Positions 17,175 through 25,019 are shown, numbered from the stretch's first letter. The stretch is DNA of 25,426 nt from Clostridia bacterium (GCA_017451145.1 JAFSSG010000013.1:1-25426), one strand, 5' to 3'. Made by a program: numbers and translations. Notes: a model not told the origin generated them from the sequence alone.

Positions 17175-17546
17175 ATGATAACTCTTGATTTCCGCGACTC
17201 TCGGCCCGTATATGAACAGATATGCGAGAAGATGAAGGAGCTTATTGTAGGCGGTGTTTTAAAATCGGGCGATAAAATCATGTCGGTACGGGATATGGCA
17301 GCATCGCTCACCATAAACCCCAATACAATAGTTAAGGCGTATAAGGAGTTGGAGCAGGACGGATATATCTATTCCGCTTACGGAAAGGGATATTTTGTTG
17401 CGGAAAAGAGCAATGCCGCGTCAAATGCGAGGATTGATGATATCATAAAAAATGTGGAAAACAGTTTGGCGGAACTATGTTTTTTAGGAGTTGAAAAAAG
17501 CGAGATCGACAAAATAACCGAAAATATTTGGAAAGGAAAAAAATAG
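17175..17546 (+). CDS. GntR-family transcriptional regulator, YtrA subfamily
   Basis: At 123 residues this is a short GntR protein with only a small C-terminal tail after the DNA-binding domain, which is what defines the YtrA subfamily. The winged helix covers roughly residues 10-78, with RPVYEQICEKMKELI, the recognition region MSVRDMAASLTINPNTIVKA and the wing DGYIYSAYGKGYFV. There is no ligand-binding domain of the FadR or HutC type. AAGGAGGTGA precedes the start. It is first in an operon with an ABC ATPase and permease, the usual YtrA setting. It probably represses this operon through the palindrome at the promoter; the inducing signal is unknown (cell-envelope stress in B. subtilis YtrA). 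Confidence 0.9.
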   Translation: MITLDFRDSRPVYEQICEKMKELIVGGVLKSGDKIMSVRDMAASLTINPNTIVKAYKELEQDGYIYSAYGKGYFVAEKSNAASNARIDDIIKNVENSLAELCFLGVEKSEIDKITENIWKGKK

Positions 17547-17547
17547 T

Positions 17548-18447
17548 ATGATAAAGGGTATTAGTGTAACCAAAAAATTCGATACATTAGCCGCTCTTGA
17601 CAATATGGATATACATATTAAAAAGGGCTCTGTTTACGGGCTTGTCGGGCCGAACGGTGCCGGAAAAACGACTTTTATAAAATCGCTTATGAGCGTTTAT
17701 AAAACGGACGGCGGAATAATTGAAATCGACGGCGAAAACAGGATTGCAAGTGAGGATTTGAAGCAGAAAATTGTCTATATAAGCGACGACCTCTACTTCT
17801 TCCCCGCATATTCTATAAAGCAGACGGCGGACTTTTATGCGTCGGTTTACAAAAATTGGGATAATGACACATTTTTAAAGCTTCAGGAGGTTTTCAAGAT
17901 TGACATAAACCGCAAAGTGCGGAAGCTTTCAAAGGGTATGAAAAAACAGGTTGCGTTTATGATGGGAATATCGGCAAAGCCCGATATTATGGTTTTGGAC
18001 GAGCCTGTTGACGGACTTGACCCCGTTATGAGAAGAAATATTATGAACATCATTTTAGCGGAAGTTGAAGAGCGGGATATGACGGTTTTGATTTCCAGCC
18101 ATAACTTAAGAGAGCTTGAAGACATCTGCGACCATGTCGGCATTATGCATGACGGGAAAATCGTTATTGAAAAGTCCTTAGATGATGTAAAGGGTAATAT
18201 CCATAAACTGCAAGTTGCTTTTGACGCAGTTTTACCTGCGGAATTTGAAACAAGTTTCGATATCTTGCATAAAGAGGAATTCGGCAGCGTCAAGCAGTAC
18301 ATAATCCGCGGCGACAGCAATGCGATTATGGAAAAGGCAAAGGAATTTAAACCTATTCTCTTAGACCTTTTGCCCCTTTCTTTAGAGGAAGTATTTATAT
18401 ATGAGTTGGGAGGTATGGGATATGAACTTAAGAACGAAATCCTTTAA
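17548..18447 (+). CDS. ABC transporter ATP-binding protein (YtrB-like)
   Basis: This is the nucleotide-binding subunit of an ABC transporter. It shows Walker A GPNGAGKT (residues 34-41), a signature LSKGM (127-131), slightly altered from LSGGQ, Walker B IMVLDEP (147-153) with catalytic Glu152, and the switch histidine His185 in SSHN. The roughly 80 residues after the ATPase core are typical of exporter or antibiotic-resistance type ATPases. It starts one base after the GntR stop and overlaps the permease gene. The LSKGM form of the signature is common in the YtrB type. The substrate cannot be read from the sequence. Confidence 0.93.
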   Translation: MIKGISVTKKFDTLAALDNMDIHIKKGSVYGLVGPNGAGKTTFIKSLMSVYKTDGGIIEIDGENRIASEDLKQKIVYISDDLYFFPAYSIKQTADFYASVYKNWDNDTFLKLQEVFKIDINRKVRKLSKGMKKQVAFMMGISAKPDIMVLDEPVDGLDPVMRRNIMNIILAEVEERDMTVLISSHNLRELEDICDHVGIMHDGKIVIEKSLDDVKGNIHKLQVAFDAVLPAEFETSFDILHKEEFGSVKQYIIRGDSNAIMEKAKEFKPILLDLLPLSLEEVFIYELGGMGYELKNEIL

Positions 18448-20347
18448 AAAGAGCATATTTTGTGCAGATATGCGACAGCTTTGGGTTATTTTGCTGGTTT
18501 ACGGCGGAATTATATTTTTCGGAACATTCTTTGATTTTTATTTAGATAAAACGCCTTATGGGAATGCTATTCCGTACAGTTTTGTACATTCTCGCTTTTT
18601 TGCAAGTAACTGCCTTTCAAACTTTTGCGGACTCGTTGCGGGAGCGGTTCTGGCTTTGAGGCTGTTTTCATACCTTTACAGCCAGAGTGCCATATCCTTT
18701 TACCACGGACTTCCCTTTGAAAGAAAAAGCATTTTCATAACAAAAATTGTTTCGGGAATAACGCTTTTACTTGTGCCTGTTTTGGCGAATTTCGGCATTG
18801 TTGCCTTAACAAAGCTATGTGGCTCGGATATACAAATCCGCTGGTTGAGTCTTTTATATTGGCTCGGAAATCAGACGATTTACAGCCTTTTGGCATTTTC
18901 CTGCGTGACCGTTGCCGTAATGCTTTCCGGAAACATTCTGTCGCTTTTGGGAACATGCATTTTGCTCTTAATTGCACCCCTTTCCATAATCGGATTTATC
19001 CATGTGGTTTGCCAAAATTACCTTTTGGGATATGCGTATGACCCCACAAACTTTTTCACCTTTATATACATAACACCTGATGTATTACTCTTTAAACTGC
19101 GTGGGCTTACCTATGTTTTTGCCATTCCGCTTCTTTTAATAATTTCATACTTTATGTATAAAAAGCGTGATTTGGAGCGGTGCGGAGAGGCGGTTGTTTT
19201 CCCAAAACTCAAAATCGCATTTATATACTTTGCGGGACTTTTGGGCGGAATATTCAGCTACTTTTATTTCAGTATCTGGACTTTCAAAACCCTCTTATTT
19301 ATGCTCCCGTTCGGCATTGTTGCCGTAATTATTGCAAATATGATAAACAGGCGTTGCGTTACATTAAAAGGTGCTTTTTTACACACAGCAATCTATACCG
19401 CTTTTGTGCTACTGCTTTTAGGCTCTTTCCGCTTGGATATAATAGGATTCCAAAAGAGGATTCCCCTACCCGAAAACATCGAAAGTGTGACCGTTCTTAC
19501 CGACAGATATTACTACCAAACGGACTATGATTCGGAAAAATACACGATAACAGCCGATAATGATATTGAAAAGGTGATTGATTACCACAAATTCAATACC
19601 GATAAAAGTATAAGCGATACAGAATCTAATCCGAGCACTATCAGTATTTCCTATAAACTTAAAAACGGAAGAACATTAAAGCGTAGGTACAGAGTAAATT
19701 TAGTTGACGACAAAGAGCATTTTGAACCTATCGCAGATTTAGAGCAAATGAAAATGCTTCTCTATCCGATATATAAGTCGGATAATACCGAAATCATAAA
19801 TATCGACCTGCATAATTTTATGGACAATGTGATTCTCTATCCGAATAACAGTATGACCGAGAAGCTCATAGACGCTTTGAATAAGGATATAGAAAATCTG
19901 GAATATGACGAAAACACGGTACTTTTCTGGAACTCAATGAACTGCGAAACGCCTTTATATGTCGATATCGAATGTAAAAATCCGAATAACAACGACTTTG
20001 AAAAGACATATTCCTACAGCATCTATTTCCCCATCTCCTTCGGATTTACCAATACGATTGAGCTTTTGCGGGAGTATGGCTATTATGACCGCTTGATGAC
20101 AGTCCGATATATCGACTCTGTAGGTATCGACAGGAACGATGACGAAAAAGGTGACTTCAGAATAAAGGATTATACGGTTGATGAAATCATAACCGAACCC
20201 AAAAAAATGCAGGAAATTCTGGACACGTTCCAAAATGCATATAAGAATCCCGTATGGCATCAAGAGGATACCGAAGACACCTATGATGAATATGTCTTCC
20301 TCGATAAATTTGGAGATGTCCACACCTTTGTACTATGGCGAAAGTAA
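18422..20347 (+). CDS. ABC transporter permease with large C-terminal soluble domain (YtrC-like)
   Basis: I chose the ATG giving MNLRTKSFKKSI (641 residues), since GGGAGG lies eight bases upstream; an in-frame ATG at 18401 would add seven residues. The gene overlaps the ATPase gene by 26 bases, implying coupled translation. The N-terminal half has about nine hydrophobic segments (the first five near residues 20-41, 68-87, 106-129, 147-169 and 172-196). The HGLPFERKSIFITK segment resembles YtrC-type permeases. The last 300 or so residues are polar, with no membrane segment. Lysine/arginine distribution puts the N-terminus inside, so nine crossings would put this domain outside the cell. It may belong to a family annotated as DUF6449; I am not sure of that name. 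Transported substrate unknown. Confidence 0.82.
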   Translation: MNLRTKSFKKSIFCADMRQLWVILLVYGGIIFFGTFFDFYLDKTPYGNAIPYSFVHSRFFASNCLSNFCGLVAGAVLALRLFSYLYSQSAISFYHGLPFERKSIFITKIVSGITLLLVPVLANFGIVALTKLCGSDIQIRWLSLLYWLGNQTIYSLLAFSCVTVAVMLSGNILSLLGTCILLLIAPLSIIGFIHVVCQNYLLGYAYDPTNFFTFIYITPDVLLFKLRGLTYVFAIPLLLIISYFMYKKRDLERCGEAVVFPKLKIAFIYFAGLLGGIFSYFYFSIWTFKTLLFMLPFGIVAVIIANMINRRCVTLKGAFLHTAIYTAFVLLLLGSFRLDIIGFQKRIPLPENIESVTVLTDRYYYQTDYDSEKYTITADNDIEKVIDYHKFNTDKSISDTESNPSTISISYKLKNGRTLKRRYRVNLVDDKEHFEPIADLEQMKMLLYPIYKSDNTEIINIDLHNFMDNVILYPNNSMTEKLIDALNKDIENLEYDENTVLFWNSMNCETPLYVDIECKNPNNNDFEKTYSYSIYFPISFGFTNTIELLREYGYYDRLMTVRYIDSVGIDRNDDEKGDFRIKDYTVDEIITEPKKMQEILDTFQNAYKNPVWHQEDTEDTYDEYVFLDKFGDVHTFVLWRK

Positions 20348-20349
20348 CT

Positions 20350-20380
20350 AAAAAACCGCAACATATGTTGCGGTTTTTTT
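20350..20380. terminator. Bidirectional intrinsic terminator
   Basis: A palindrome centred between 20364 and 20365 (core ACCGCAACAT and its complement) has A-runs on the left and T-runs on the right, so it ends in U-runs when read from either strand. It closes the transporter operon on the plus strand and the hypothetical gene on the minus strand. Confidence 0.88.
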
Positions 20381-20387
20381 GATTCTT

Positions 20388-20675
20388 TTACGATTCCAAC
20401 GCGTCTGTCAGCCACCAAGCACCGATATCAAACGCTTTGTAAAGATTGTCACGTTCACCGGAGCGGTAGTTTGTGCCCTTTCCGAGTTCGCCGGTATTGT
20501 CTTGAATATGGAATTTTACCTTCTTTGTGATTTTAACGCCGTTCTTTTCCTCGCTCTCAATCTCCATAACAAGAATCAGCGGTTTTGCCAAATCGCCGTA
20601 ATAAATTGTATCGCCCTGCCTTAAAACAGGCTTATCTTTATATGTCAAAGTCTTAGCCTTTTTTGCTGCTGCCAT
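20388..20675 (-). CDS. Small conserved-looking hypothetical protein (95 aa)
   Basis: I do not recognise a named family. The 95-residue protein starts MAAAKKAKTLTYKDKPVLR, has a middle built of alternating beta-type segments (GDTIYYGDLAKPLILVMEIE, then KITKKVKFHIQ) and ends with AFDIGAWWLTDALES, which looks helical. No signal peptide, membrane segment or cysteine is visible. It has AAAGGGTGA upstream, its own promoter and a terminator immediately after, so it is very likely a real gene. I recall similar short proteins with the same MAAAKK start and WL near the end in other Clostridia, but could not search. A cytoplasmic beta-rich protein is the most that can be said. Confidence 0.75.
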   Translation of the reverse strand: MAAAKKAKTLTYKDKPVLRQGDTIYYGDLAKPLILVMEIESEEKNGVKITKKVKFHIQDNTGELGKGTNYRSGERDNLYKAFDIGAWWLTDALES

Positions 20676-20710
20676 AGCTATTCACCCTTTCTTAAAACTA
20701 TCGATTACTT

Positions 20711-20739
20711 ATTCTAACACAAATTTTTAAATATTTCAA
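20711..20739 (-). promoter_or_regulatory. Promoter of the small hypothetical gene
   Basis: On the minus strand TTGAAA (20739-20734) and TAGAAT (20716-20711) are spaced by 17 bases, with TG one base before the -10. The -35 overlaps the stop codon region of the upstream gene, so no terminator separates them and read-through from the nadK operon is also possible. Confidence 0.7.
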
Positions 20740-21143
20740 GTGTTTTCTTCTATTTTGATTACTGTCGGCAAAAAGTCGGACTTATGCCGTCTGTCATAAA
20801 TCACGGTTATACAAAACGCGACTACCGTCAAGCCCCCTGCCAAAGCCGTTTTTAATGTATCACCAAAATTTATTTTTGCCAAGCCGTAAAAGGAAATCAC
20901 AAAAACCAAAATCGGCAGAATATAAACCAAAAATGCCGAAAAAAGCACCTTTTTGCTATCCATTTCAATTACCACGCCATCTCCCGCTTTAGCAACGATT
21001 TCATTTTTGGCAATAACCTGCTGAAAATTCATTTTACACGCTCCTCCGCAGGACGCACAGTTATCGCCACACGCCGTTTTTCTGCGTACAACCACTTCAC
21101 ACAGTGTGCCGTTTTCAGTTTTTACAACGCCTTCTTCTCTCAT
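20736..21143 (-). CDS. SoxR-reducing system protein RseC family
   Basis: The 135-residue protein has the RseC layout. An N-terminal domain carries four cysteines (25, 29, 32 and 36, within ACGDNCASCGGAC) that could bind a metal or iron-sulfur cluster. Two membrane helices follow (about residues 66-89 and 97-116), then a short charged tail. In Proteobacteria RseC is encoded with the Rnf-type electron transport genes and helps keep SoxR reduced. In Clostridia members occur without those neighbours and their role is unclear. Here its start overlaps the recN stop by four bases (ATGA), so it is translated from the same transcript. Confidence 0.85.
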   Translation of the reverse strand: MREEGVVKTENGTLCEVVVRRKTACGDNCASCGGACKMNFQQVIAKNEIVAKAGDGVVIEMDSKKVLFSAFLVYILPILVFVISFYGLAKINFGDTLKTALAGGLTVVAFCITVIYDRRHKSDFLPTVIKIEENT

Positions 21144-22774
21144 TTTGCCATCATTTCCTTTGCGTGATTTACCGCTGTTTCGGTAACATTATTGCCGTCT
21201 ATTATTCTTGCGACCTCATAAATCCGCTCATCATAGGACAGAGCTTTGACCTCGGTCACAGTCCTATCCCCATTAGTGCTTTTTGAAATCACAAGGTGAT
21301 TATCTGCCTTTGCCGCAACCTGCGGCGAATGGCTCACGCAGATTACCTGCCTTGTTTCTGCCAATTCGGAAAGCTTTGTCGCAATCTTTTTAGATGCATT
21401 TCCCGAAACGCCTGTATCAATTTCGTCGAAAATGAGGGTATCGACGTTGTCGCAAACTACCGATTTTATTGCAAGTATTGTTCGTGAGAGTTCACCGCCC
21501 GACGCAATCTTTGCAAGTGGTTTAAGCTCCTCGCCCCTATTTGGACAAATCATAAATTCCGCCGTTTCCGCACCTTTTGCCGAAAAGTCCGTACGGTTTA
21601 ATGCGATTTCAAATTTAACATTCGGCATATCCAGCTCGGAAAGGGCATTTTCTACCTCTTTTTGAAGTGATTTTGCCGCTTTTGTGCGTATTTCGGTTAT
21701 TTGGGAGGCTTCTTTTGCCATTTTTTGTTCCACTTCCGAAAGTTCTCTTTGCAGTTCCTCCGTATTTTTTTCATAGTTTTTCAGGTTGTCAAGTTCGGAT
21801 ATGGCGTTTTCCAAATAGCTTAAAACCGCTTCCTCACTGCCCCCGTACTTCTTTTTCAGGCGTGAGATTGTATCAAGACGCTCCTCTATTTCGTTCTGCT
21901 CATTTTCATTAAAATCGAGCCTGTCCAAAAAACCGCCGATTTCGTGCACACTGTCCTCTATTATGTATTTCGCGTCGGTTATCTTGGACAAAACCTCGTC
22001 AATGTCCTTGTCTATCCCTGAAATATGCGAAAGTGCGTTGTCTGCACGGCTGACTAAGTCATAGGCACAGTTATCGCCGTAAAGACTGTCATATGCATTA
22101 TTCAGATTTAACGCAATCTTTTCCGCATTATCGATTACCGCTTTTTTATCCCTTAATTCTGCTTCCTCGCCCACTTTTAAGTCGGCTGACGCAATTTCGT
22201 CGGTCTGATATGATAATAAATCTATTCTTTCTGCTCTTTCCTGCTCGTTTTTATCGAGATTTTCAAGCTTTAACAGTATTTCCTTCCGCTTTTCGTATAG
22301 CTTTTGGTATGCGGACAGGTCACATTTTGCATATTCGTCCAGAAAATCAATATGCCGATGCGGCGTCAAAAGTGCCTGATTGTCCTGTTGTCCGTGGATA
22401 TTTATAAGGTGCGTACCTATTTCACGCAAGACATTTTGCGTCGTAATAACGCCGTTTATACGGCAAATATTCCTGCCCTCCTGCGACAGCTCACGGTCTA
22501 TTAAAACCGTGTCTCCGTCTTGGTCAATCCCCTCTTTTTCAAGGATTTTCAAAACCTCGTCAGACGCCGAAAATACGCCTTGAATACGAGCCTTATCCGT
22601 ACCGTAACGGACAAGTGTTTTATCGCTCCTCGCACCCAAAAGGAGATTTACGCAGTCTATTATTATTGATTTTCCTGCACCCGTCTCACCTGTCAGAACG
22701 GTCATTTTCGGTTCAAACTCAATACTGACAGACTCAATCAAGGCAACGTTTTTTATATTAAGACATAAAAGCAT
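21140..22774 (-). CDS. recN: DNA repair protein RecN
   Basis: RecN is an SMC-like ATPase that gathers broken DNA ends during recombinational repair. The 544 residues show Walker A GETGAGKS (residues 29-36) within the N-terminal lobe. A long charged central region predicted to form the coiled coil follows, then a C-terminal lobe with the signature SGGELSR and Walker B TLIFDEIDTGVSG. The length is close to the family norm of about 550-570. It starts three bases after the argR stop. The order nadK-argR-recN is conserved across Clostridia and Bacilli. Confidence 0.96.
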   Translation of the reverse strand: MLLCLNIKNVALIESVSIEFEPKMTVLTGETGAGKSIIIDCVNLLLGARSDKTLVRYGTDKARIQGVFSASDEVLKILEKEGIDQDGDTVLIDRELSQEGRNICRINGVITTQNVLREIGTHLINIHGQQDNQALLTPHRHIDFLDEYAKCDLSAYQKLYEKRKEILLKLENLDKNEQERAERIDLLSYQTDEIASADLKVGEEAELRDKKAVIDNAEKIALNLNNAYDSLYGDNCAYDLVSRADNALSHISGIDKDIDEVLSKITDAKYIIEDSVHEIGGFLDRLDFNENEQNEIEERLDTISRLKKKYGGSEEAVLSYLENAISELDNLKNYEKNTEELQRELSEVEQKMAKEASQITEIRTKAAKSLQKEVENALSELDMPNVKFEIALNRTDFSAKGAETAEFMICPNRGEELKPLAKIASGGELSRTILAIKSVVCDNVDTLIFDEIDTGVSGNASKKIATKLSELAETRQVICVSHSPQVAAKADNHLVISKSTNGDRTVTEVKALSYDERIYEVARIIDGNNVTETAVNHAKEMMAK

Positions 22775-22777
22775 AAT

Positions 22778-23233
22778 CTATTCCTTCCGATTGAAAAGTC
22801 TCACAAGCTTTTCCGCCATTTTTTCTGCCTGTTCCGGCGATTCAAGTATAATCAAAATAGTGTCGTCACCCGCTATCGTTCCTAAAAATTCATGCTTTAA
22901 CACGGCGTCAAGCGTTGCCGCAACCGCATTTGCCATACCCGAATAGGTCTTTACAACAATAGTGTGCATAGCATATTTTATGCTCACAATGGATTTTGAG
23001 AATATGCTTATATGCTCATTATTATCCTTTTTTTCTTCCTTCGTAATTGAATATTTGTATGTTCCGTCGGACAGAGAGAGCTTTATAAGTCCCAATTCCT
23101 TTATATCCCTTGAAACAGTCGCCTGAGTCACGGCAAAACCTGCCGATTTCAAGGCGTCGGTAAGTCCTTCCTGTGTTTTTATGTCCTTTTCGGATATTAT
23201 TTTTAAAATTTGTTGTTGTCTTTTCTGTTTCAT
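22778..23233 (-). CDS. argR: Arginine repressor ArgR/AhrC
   Basis: ArgR forms a hexamer that binds ARG boxes when arginine is present, repressing arginine synthesis and in Bacillus activating catabolism. The 151 residues contain the N-terminal winged helix with QATVSRDIKELGLIKL (recognition helix near residues 37-49) and the C-terminal oligomerisation and arginine-binding domain with GTIAGDDT (118-125), whose two aspartates contact arginine in known structures. GAGGAAA lies upstream of the ATG. A possible ARG-box-like site overlaps the start of the operon. Confidence 0.96.
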   Translation of the reverse strand: MKQKRQQQILKIISEKDIKTQEGLTDALKSAGFAVTQATVSRDIKELGLIKLSLSDGTYKYSITKEEKKDNNEHISIFSKSIVSIKYAMHTIVVKTYSGMANAVAATLDAVLKHEFLGTIAGDDTILIILESPEQAEKMAEKLVRLFNRKE

Positions 23234-23245
23234 ATCGATTTTCCT

Positions 23246-24079
23246 CTACAGCTTCGCCATCATTGTATGATAAAATGACTGCCTACCAAGCTTAATTATT
23301 TTAAAAGCGTACTCTGAATGCTTAACCGTCACCTTGTCGCCCTTTTTGATTACGCATTTGTCCTCGCCATCTACCGTAACCGTCGCCACTTCGTCACCGC
23401 CGTCGGCAAGTGACACATTTATGATCCGCTCCGCTGAAAGAAGCATCGGTCTTGCCGAGAGCATATGTGCACATATCGGCGTTGCAATAAAAAGCTGCAT
23501 TTGCGGATCTGCGACAGGGCCTCCCGCCGAAAGCGAATACCCCGTAGAGCCTGTCGGCGTCGAGATTATAAGTCCGTCGGAAATGTATTCGCTGACCTTT
23601 TCCCCGTTTGCACTAAGCTCTAACATTATCATCTCCGCACTCGGTTTTGCGATTACGGCATCGTTTAAAGCAAGGAATTTCTGCGTTTTTCCGTCCTTTT
23701 CCTCTATTGCGATTTCCATCATCATTCGCTTTTCGACCTCAAAATCGTCGGAAAGAAGTCTGTCACACGCAGAACGCATATACTCCGTTTCGACCTCTGT
23801 CATAAACCCTACTTTTCCGAGATTTATGCCCATAACCGCTATGTCCCTTTTTCCGCACGGCTCTGCGGTCTGTAGCATTGTACCGTCACCGCCCAAAATG
23901 ATTACGGCGTCAACGCCGTCATACAAACCGTCGCCCTTGAACTCCGCGTTAAGTCCCGACTTTTCATCAGACTCAGGCATAACAATATGAGCTTTTCCTT
24001 TAAGTATGTCAAAAAGCTCTTTCGTATATTTATAATCCTTGTCCTTTTCGCTGTTCGGAATTATCAATATTTTTTTCAT
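23246..24079 (-). CDS. nadK: NAD kinase
   Basis: NAD kinase phosphorylates NAD to NADP with ATP or polyphosphate in the cytoplasm. I chose the ATG giving MKKILIIPNSEKDKDYK (277 residues, the usual length), with GGTGA six bases upstream. A longer in-frame reading from 24172 would run across the promoter and add 31 residues unlike the family. The diagnostic motifs are GGDGT (63-67, catalytic Asp65), LND (138-140) and STPTGSTGYSLSAGGP (173-188), where NAD and phosphate bind. It is first in a four-gene transcript with argR, recN and rseC. Confidence 0.95.
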   Translation of the reverse strand: MKKILIIPNSEKDKDYKYTKELFDILKGKAHIVMPESDEKSGLNAEFKGDGLYDGVDAVIILGGDGTMLQTAEPCGKRDIAVMGINLGKVGFMTEVETEYMRSACDRLLSDDFEVEKRMMMEIAIEEKDGKTQKFLALNDAVIAKPSAEMIMLELSANGEKVSEYISDGLIISTPTGSTGYSLSAGGPVADPQMQLFIATPICAHMLSARPMLLSAERIINVSLADGGDEVATVTVDGEDKCVIKKGDKVTVKHSEYAFKIIKLGRQSFYHTMMAKL

Positions 24080-24095
24080 TTTCTTCACCATTTTT

Positions 24096-24109
24096 TGTAT
24101 ATTTATACA
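24096..24109. promoter_or_regulatory. Operator-like palindrome at the nadK operon start
   Basis: TGTATA-TT-TATACA is a perfect inverted repeat with 6-bp arms over the probable transcription start. A further TGTATA, read on the minus strand, overlaps the -10 box, giving closely spaced half-sites. ArgR boxes are AT-rich 18-bp imperfect palindromes, often in tandem, and argR is in this operon, so autoregulation is possible. The sequence differs from the classical TGAAT/ATTCA half-sites, so the link is tentative. Confidence 0.35.
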
Positions 24110-24110
24110 C

Positions 24111-24139
24111 ATTATACATTGATGGGCAACAAATTGCAA
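24111..24139 (-). promoter_or_regulatory. Promoter of the nadK-argR-recN-rseC operon
   Basis: On the minus strand TTGCAA (24139-24134) and TATAAT (24116-24111) are spaced by 17 bases, directed at nadK. The expected start of transcription falls near 24104, inside the small palindrome listed next. Confidence 0.75.
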
Positions 24140-24156
24140 GTATTTTACCGTTTTTT

Positions 24157-24185
24157 TTGACAACACTCGCATTTTTTGTTAAAAT
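24157..24185 (+). promoter_or_regulatory. Promoter of the HAD phosphatase gene
   Basis: A perfect TTGACA (24157-24162) and TAAAAT (24180-24185) are spaced by 17 bases, facing away from the nadK promoter. The two -35 regions lie 17 bases apart, so the divergent promoters are close but do not overlap. Confidence 0.75.
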
Positions 24186-24217
24186 AGGCGTAAATATTAT
24201 ATTTTTGGAGTAATTTT

Positions 24218-24877
24218 ATGATTAAATTATGCATTTTTGACTTAGACGGGACAGTTCTGGATACCCTCTCGGCTATCGCACATTTTGGCAATAATGCCCT
24301 CAAAAAGTGCGGATTTCCCGTAATCAGCGATGAGCATTACAATTATTTTGCGGGTGACGGGCGAATAATACTTGTTCACCGTATGCTTGATTTTTTGGGA
24401 GCGGATACGCCCGAAAATTACGAAAAAGTAAGTACGTTATACGATTTTGAATATGAAAAAGCACCTAATTTTAACACAAAACCATTCCCCGATATCCCGA
24501 ATCTTTTGGACAAGCTCAAGGCTATGGGCATAAAAATCGCTGTACTTTCCAATAAACCGGACAATGTGGCACAGGACGCCATAAAAATCTTTTTTGGCGA
24601 CAGCTTTGACTTTGTTCAAGGGGCAGTAAATAATGTCCGTTCAAAGCCAGAACCCGATACCGCCCTTAAAATTTGCAAAAGCTTTGAAATTTTGCCAAGC
24701 GAAACCCTTTTTGTAGGCGATACTAATGTGGATATCGAAACCGGGAAAAACGCAAAAATGAAAACCTGCGGTGTGCTTTGGGGCTTTAGAGATGAAGCAG
24801 AGCTTTTAAGATGCGGTGCGGATTTTATTGTAGAAAAACCTTTGGAAATTATAGAAATAATCCAAAATGAAAAGTGA
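24218..24877 (+). CDS. HAD-family hydrolase, phosphoglycolate phosphatase-like
   Basis: The 219-residue protein belongs to HAD subfamily IA. It shows motif I DLDGT (nucleophile Asp8, general acid Asp10), motif II with Ser111 in LSNKP, motif III Lys143 in SKPEPD, and motif IV GDTNVD (Asp168, Asp172) for magnesium. The helical cap between residues 15 and 85 is of the Gph/PGP type. Likely substrates are small phosphorylated metabolites such as 2-phosphoglycolate, but cap-type HAD enzymes are poorly specified by sequence. GGAG lies eight bases upstream of the ATG. No clear terminator follows it before rplM. Confidence 0.9.
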   Translation: MIKLCIFDLDGTVLDTLSAIAHFGNNALKKCGFPVISDEHYNYFAGDGRIILVHRMLDFLGADTPENYEKVSTLYDFEYEKAPNFNTKPFPDIPNLLDKLKAMGIKIAVLSNKPDNVAQDAIKIFFGDSFDFVQGAVNNVRSKPEPDTALKICKSFEILPSETLFVGDTNVDIETGKNAKMKTCGVLWGFRDEAELLRCGADFIVEKPLEIIEIIQNEK

Positions 24878-24955
24878 GAAAATCGAAGCATTTTGAAGAA
24901 AATAAGAGAATTTTAAAGAAAACCATTTATAATTAAAATTTTTTTTGAAAAAATA

Positions 24956-24984
24956 TTGACTTTAAATTCTTTATGTAGTAGAAT
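24956..24984 (+). promoter_or_regulatory. Promoter of rplM
   Basis: TTGACT (24956-24961) and TAGAAT (24979-24984) are spaced by 17 bases, upstream of the L13 gene. The expected transcript start is near 24991, giving a leader of about 60 bases. Confidence 0.75.
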
Positions 24985-24992
24985 ACACATCG

Positions 24993-25019
24993 TTGGTTTA
25001 TCGTAATGATAAACGTCAA
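24993..25019 (+). promoter_or_regulatory. Candidate L13 leader hairpin
   Basis: Arms GTTTATC (24996-25002) and GATAAAC (25008-25014) pair perfectly around GTAAT. The stem can be extended by TTG/CAA across a two-base bulge. It sits at the 5' end of the rplM mRNA, about 20 bases before the AAGGAGG site. An L13 ribosomal protein leader is a known RNA family in low-GC Gram-positives and occupies this position; I could not test the match. Confidence 0.5.

Noticed and set aside
18401..18421. Earlier ATG for the permease gene
   Set aside because: The later ATG at 18422 has GGGAGG at ideal spacing; the earlier one has only a poorly spaced GAGGAAG. The choice is not certain.
23334..23990. A 218-codon open frame antisense to nadK
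   Set aside because: It is the mirror of a clear nadK gene, has no ribosome binding site and a low-complexity, serine- and isoleucine-rich composition typical of an antisense frame.
24080..24172. N-terminal extension of nadK by 31 residues
   Set aside because: The extension would span the -10 and -35 boxes of the operon and does not resemble NAD kinase; the ATG at 24079 has a ribosome binding site and gives normal length.
24878..24955. Terminator after the HAD phosphatase gene
   Set aside because: The region is AT-rich with a T-run but has no GC-containing stem, so no intrinsic terminator can be supported.
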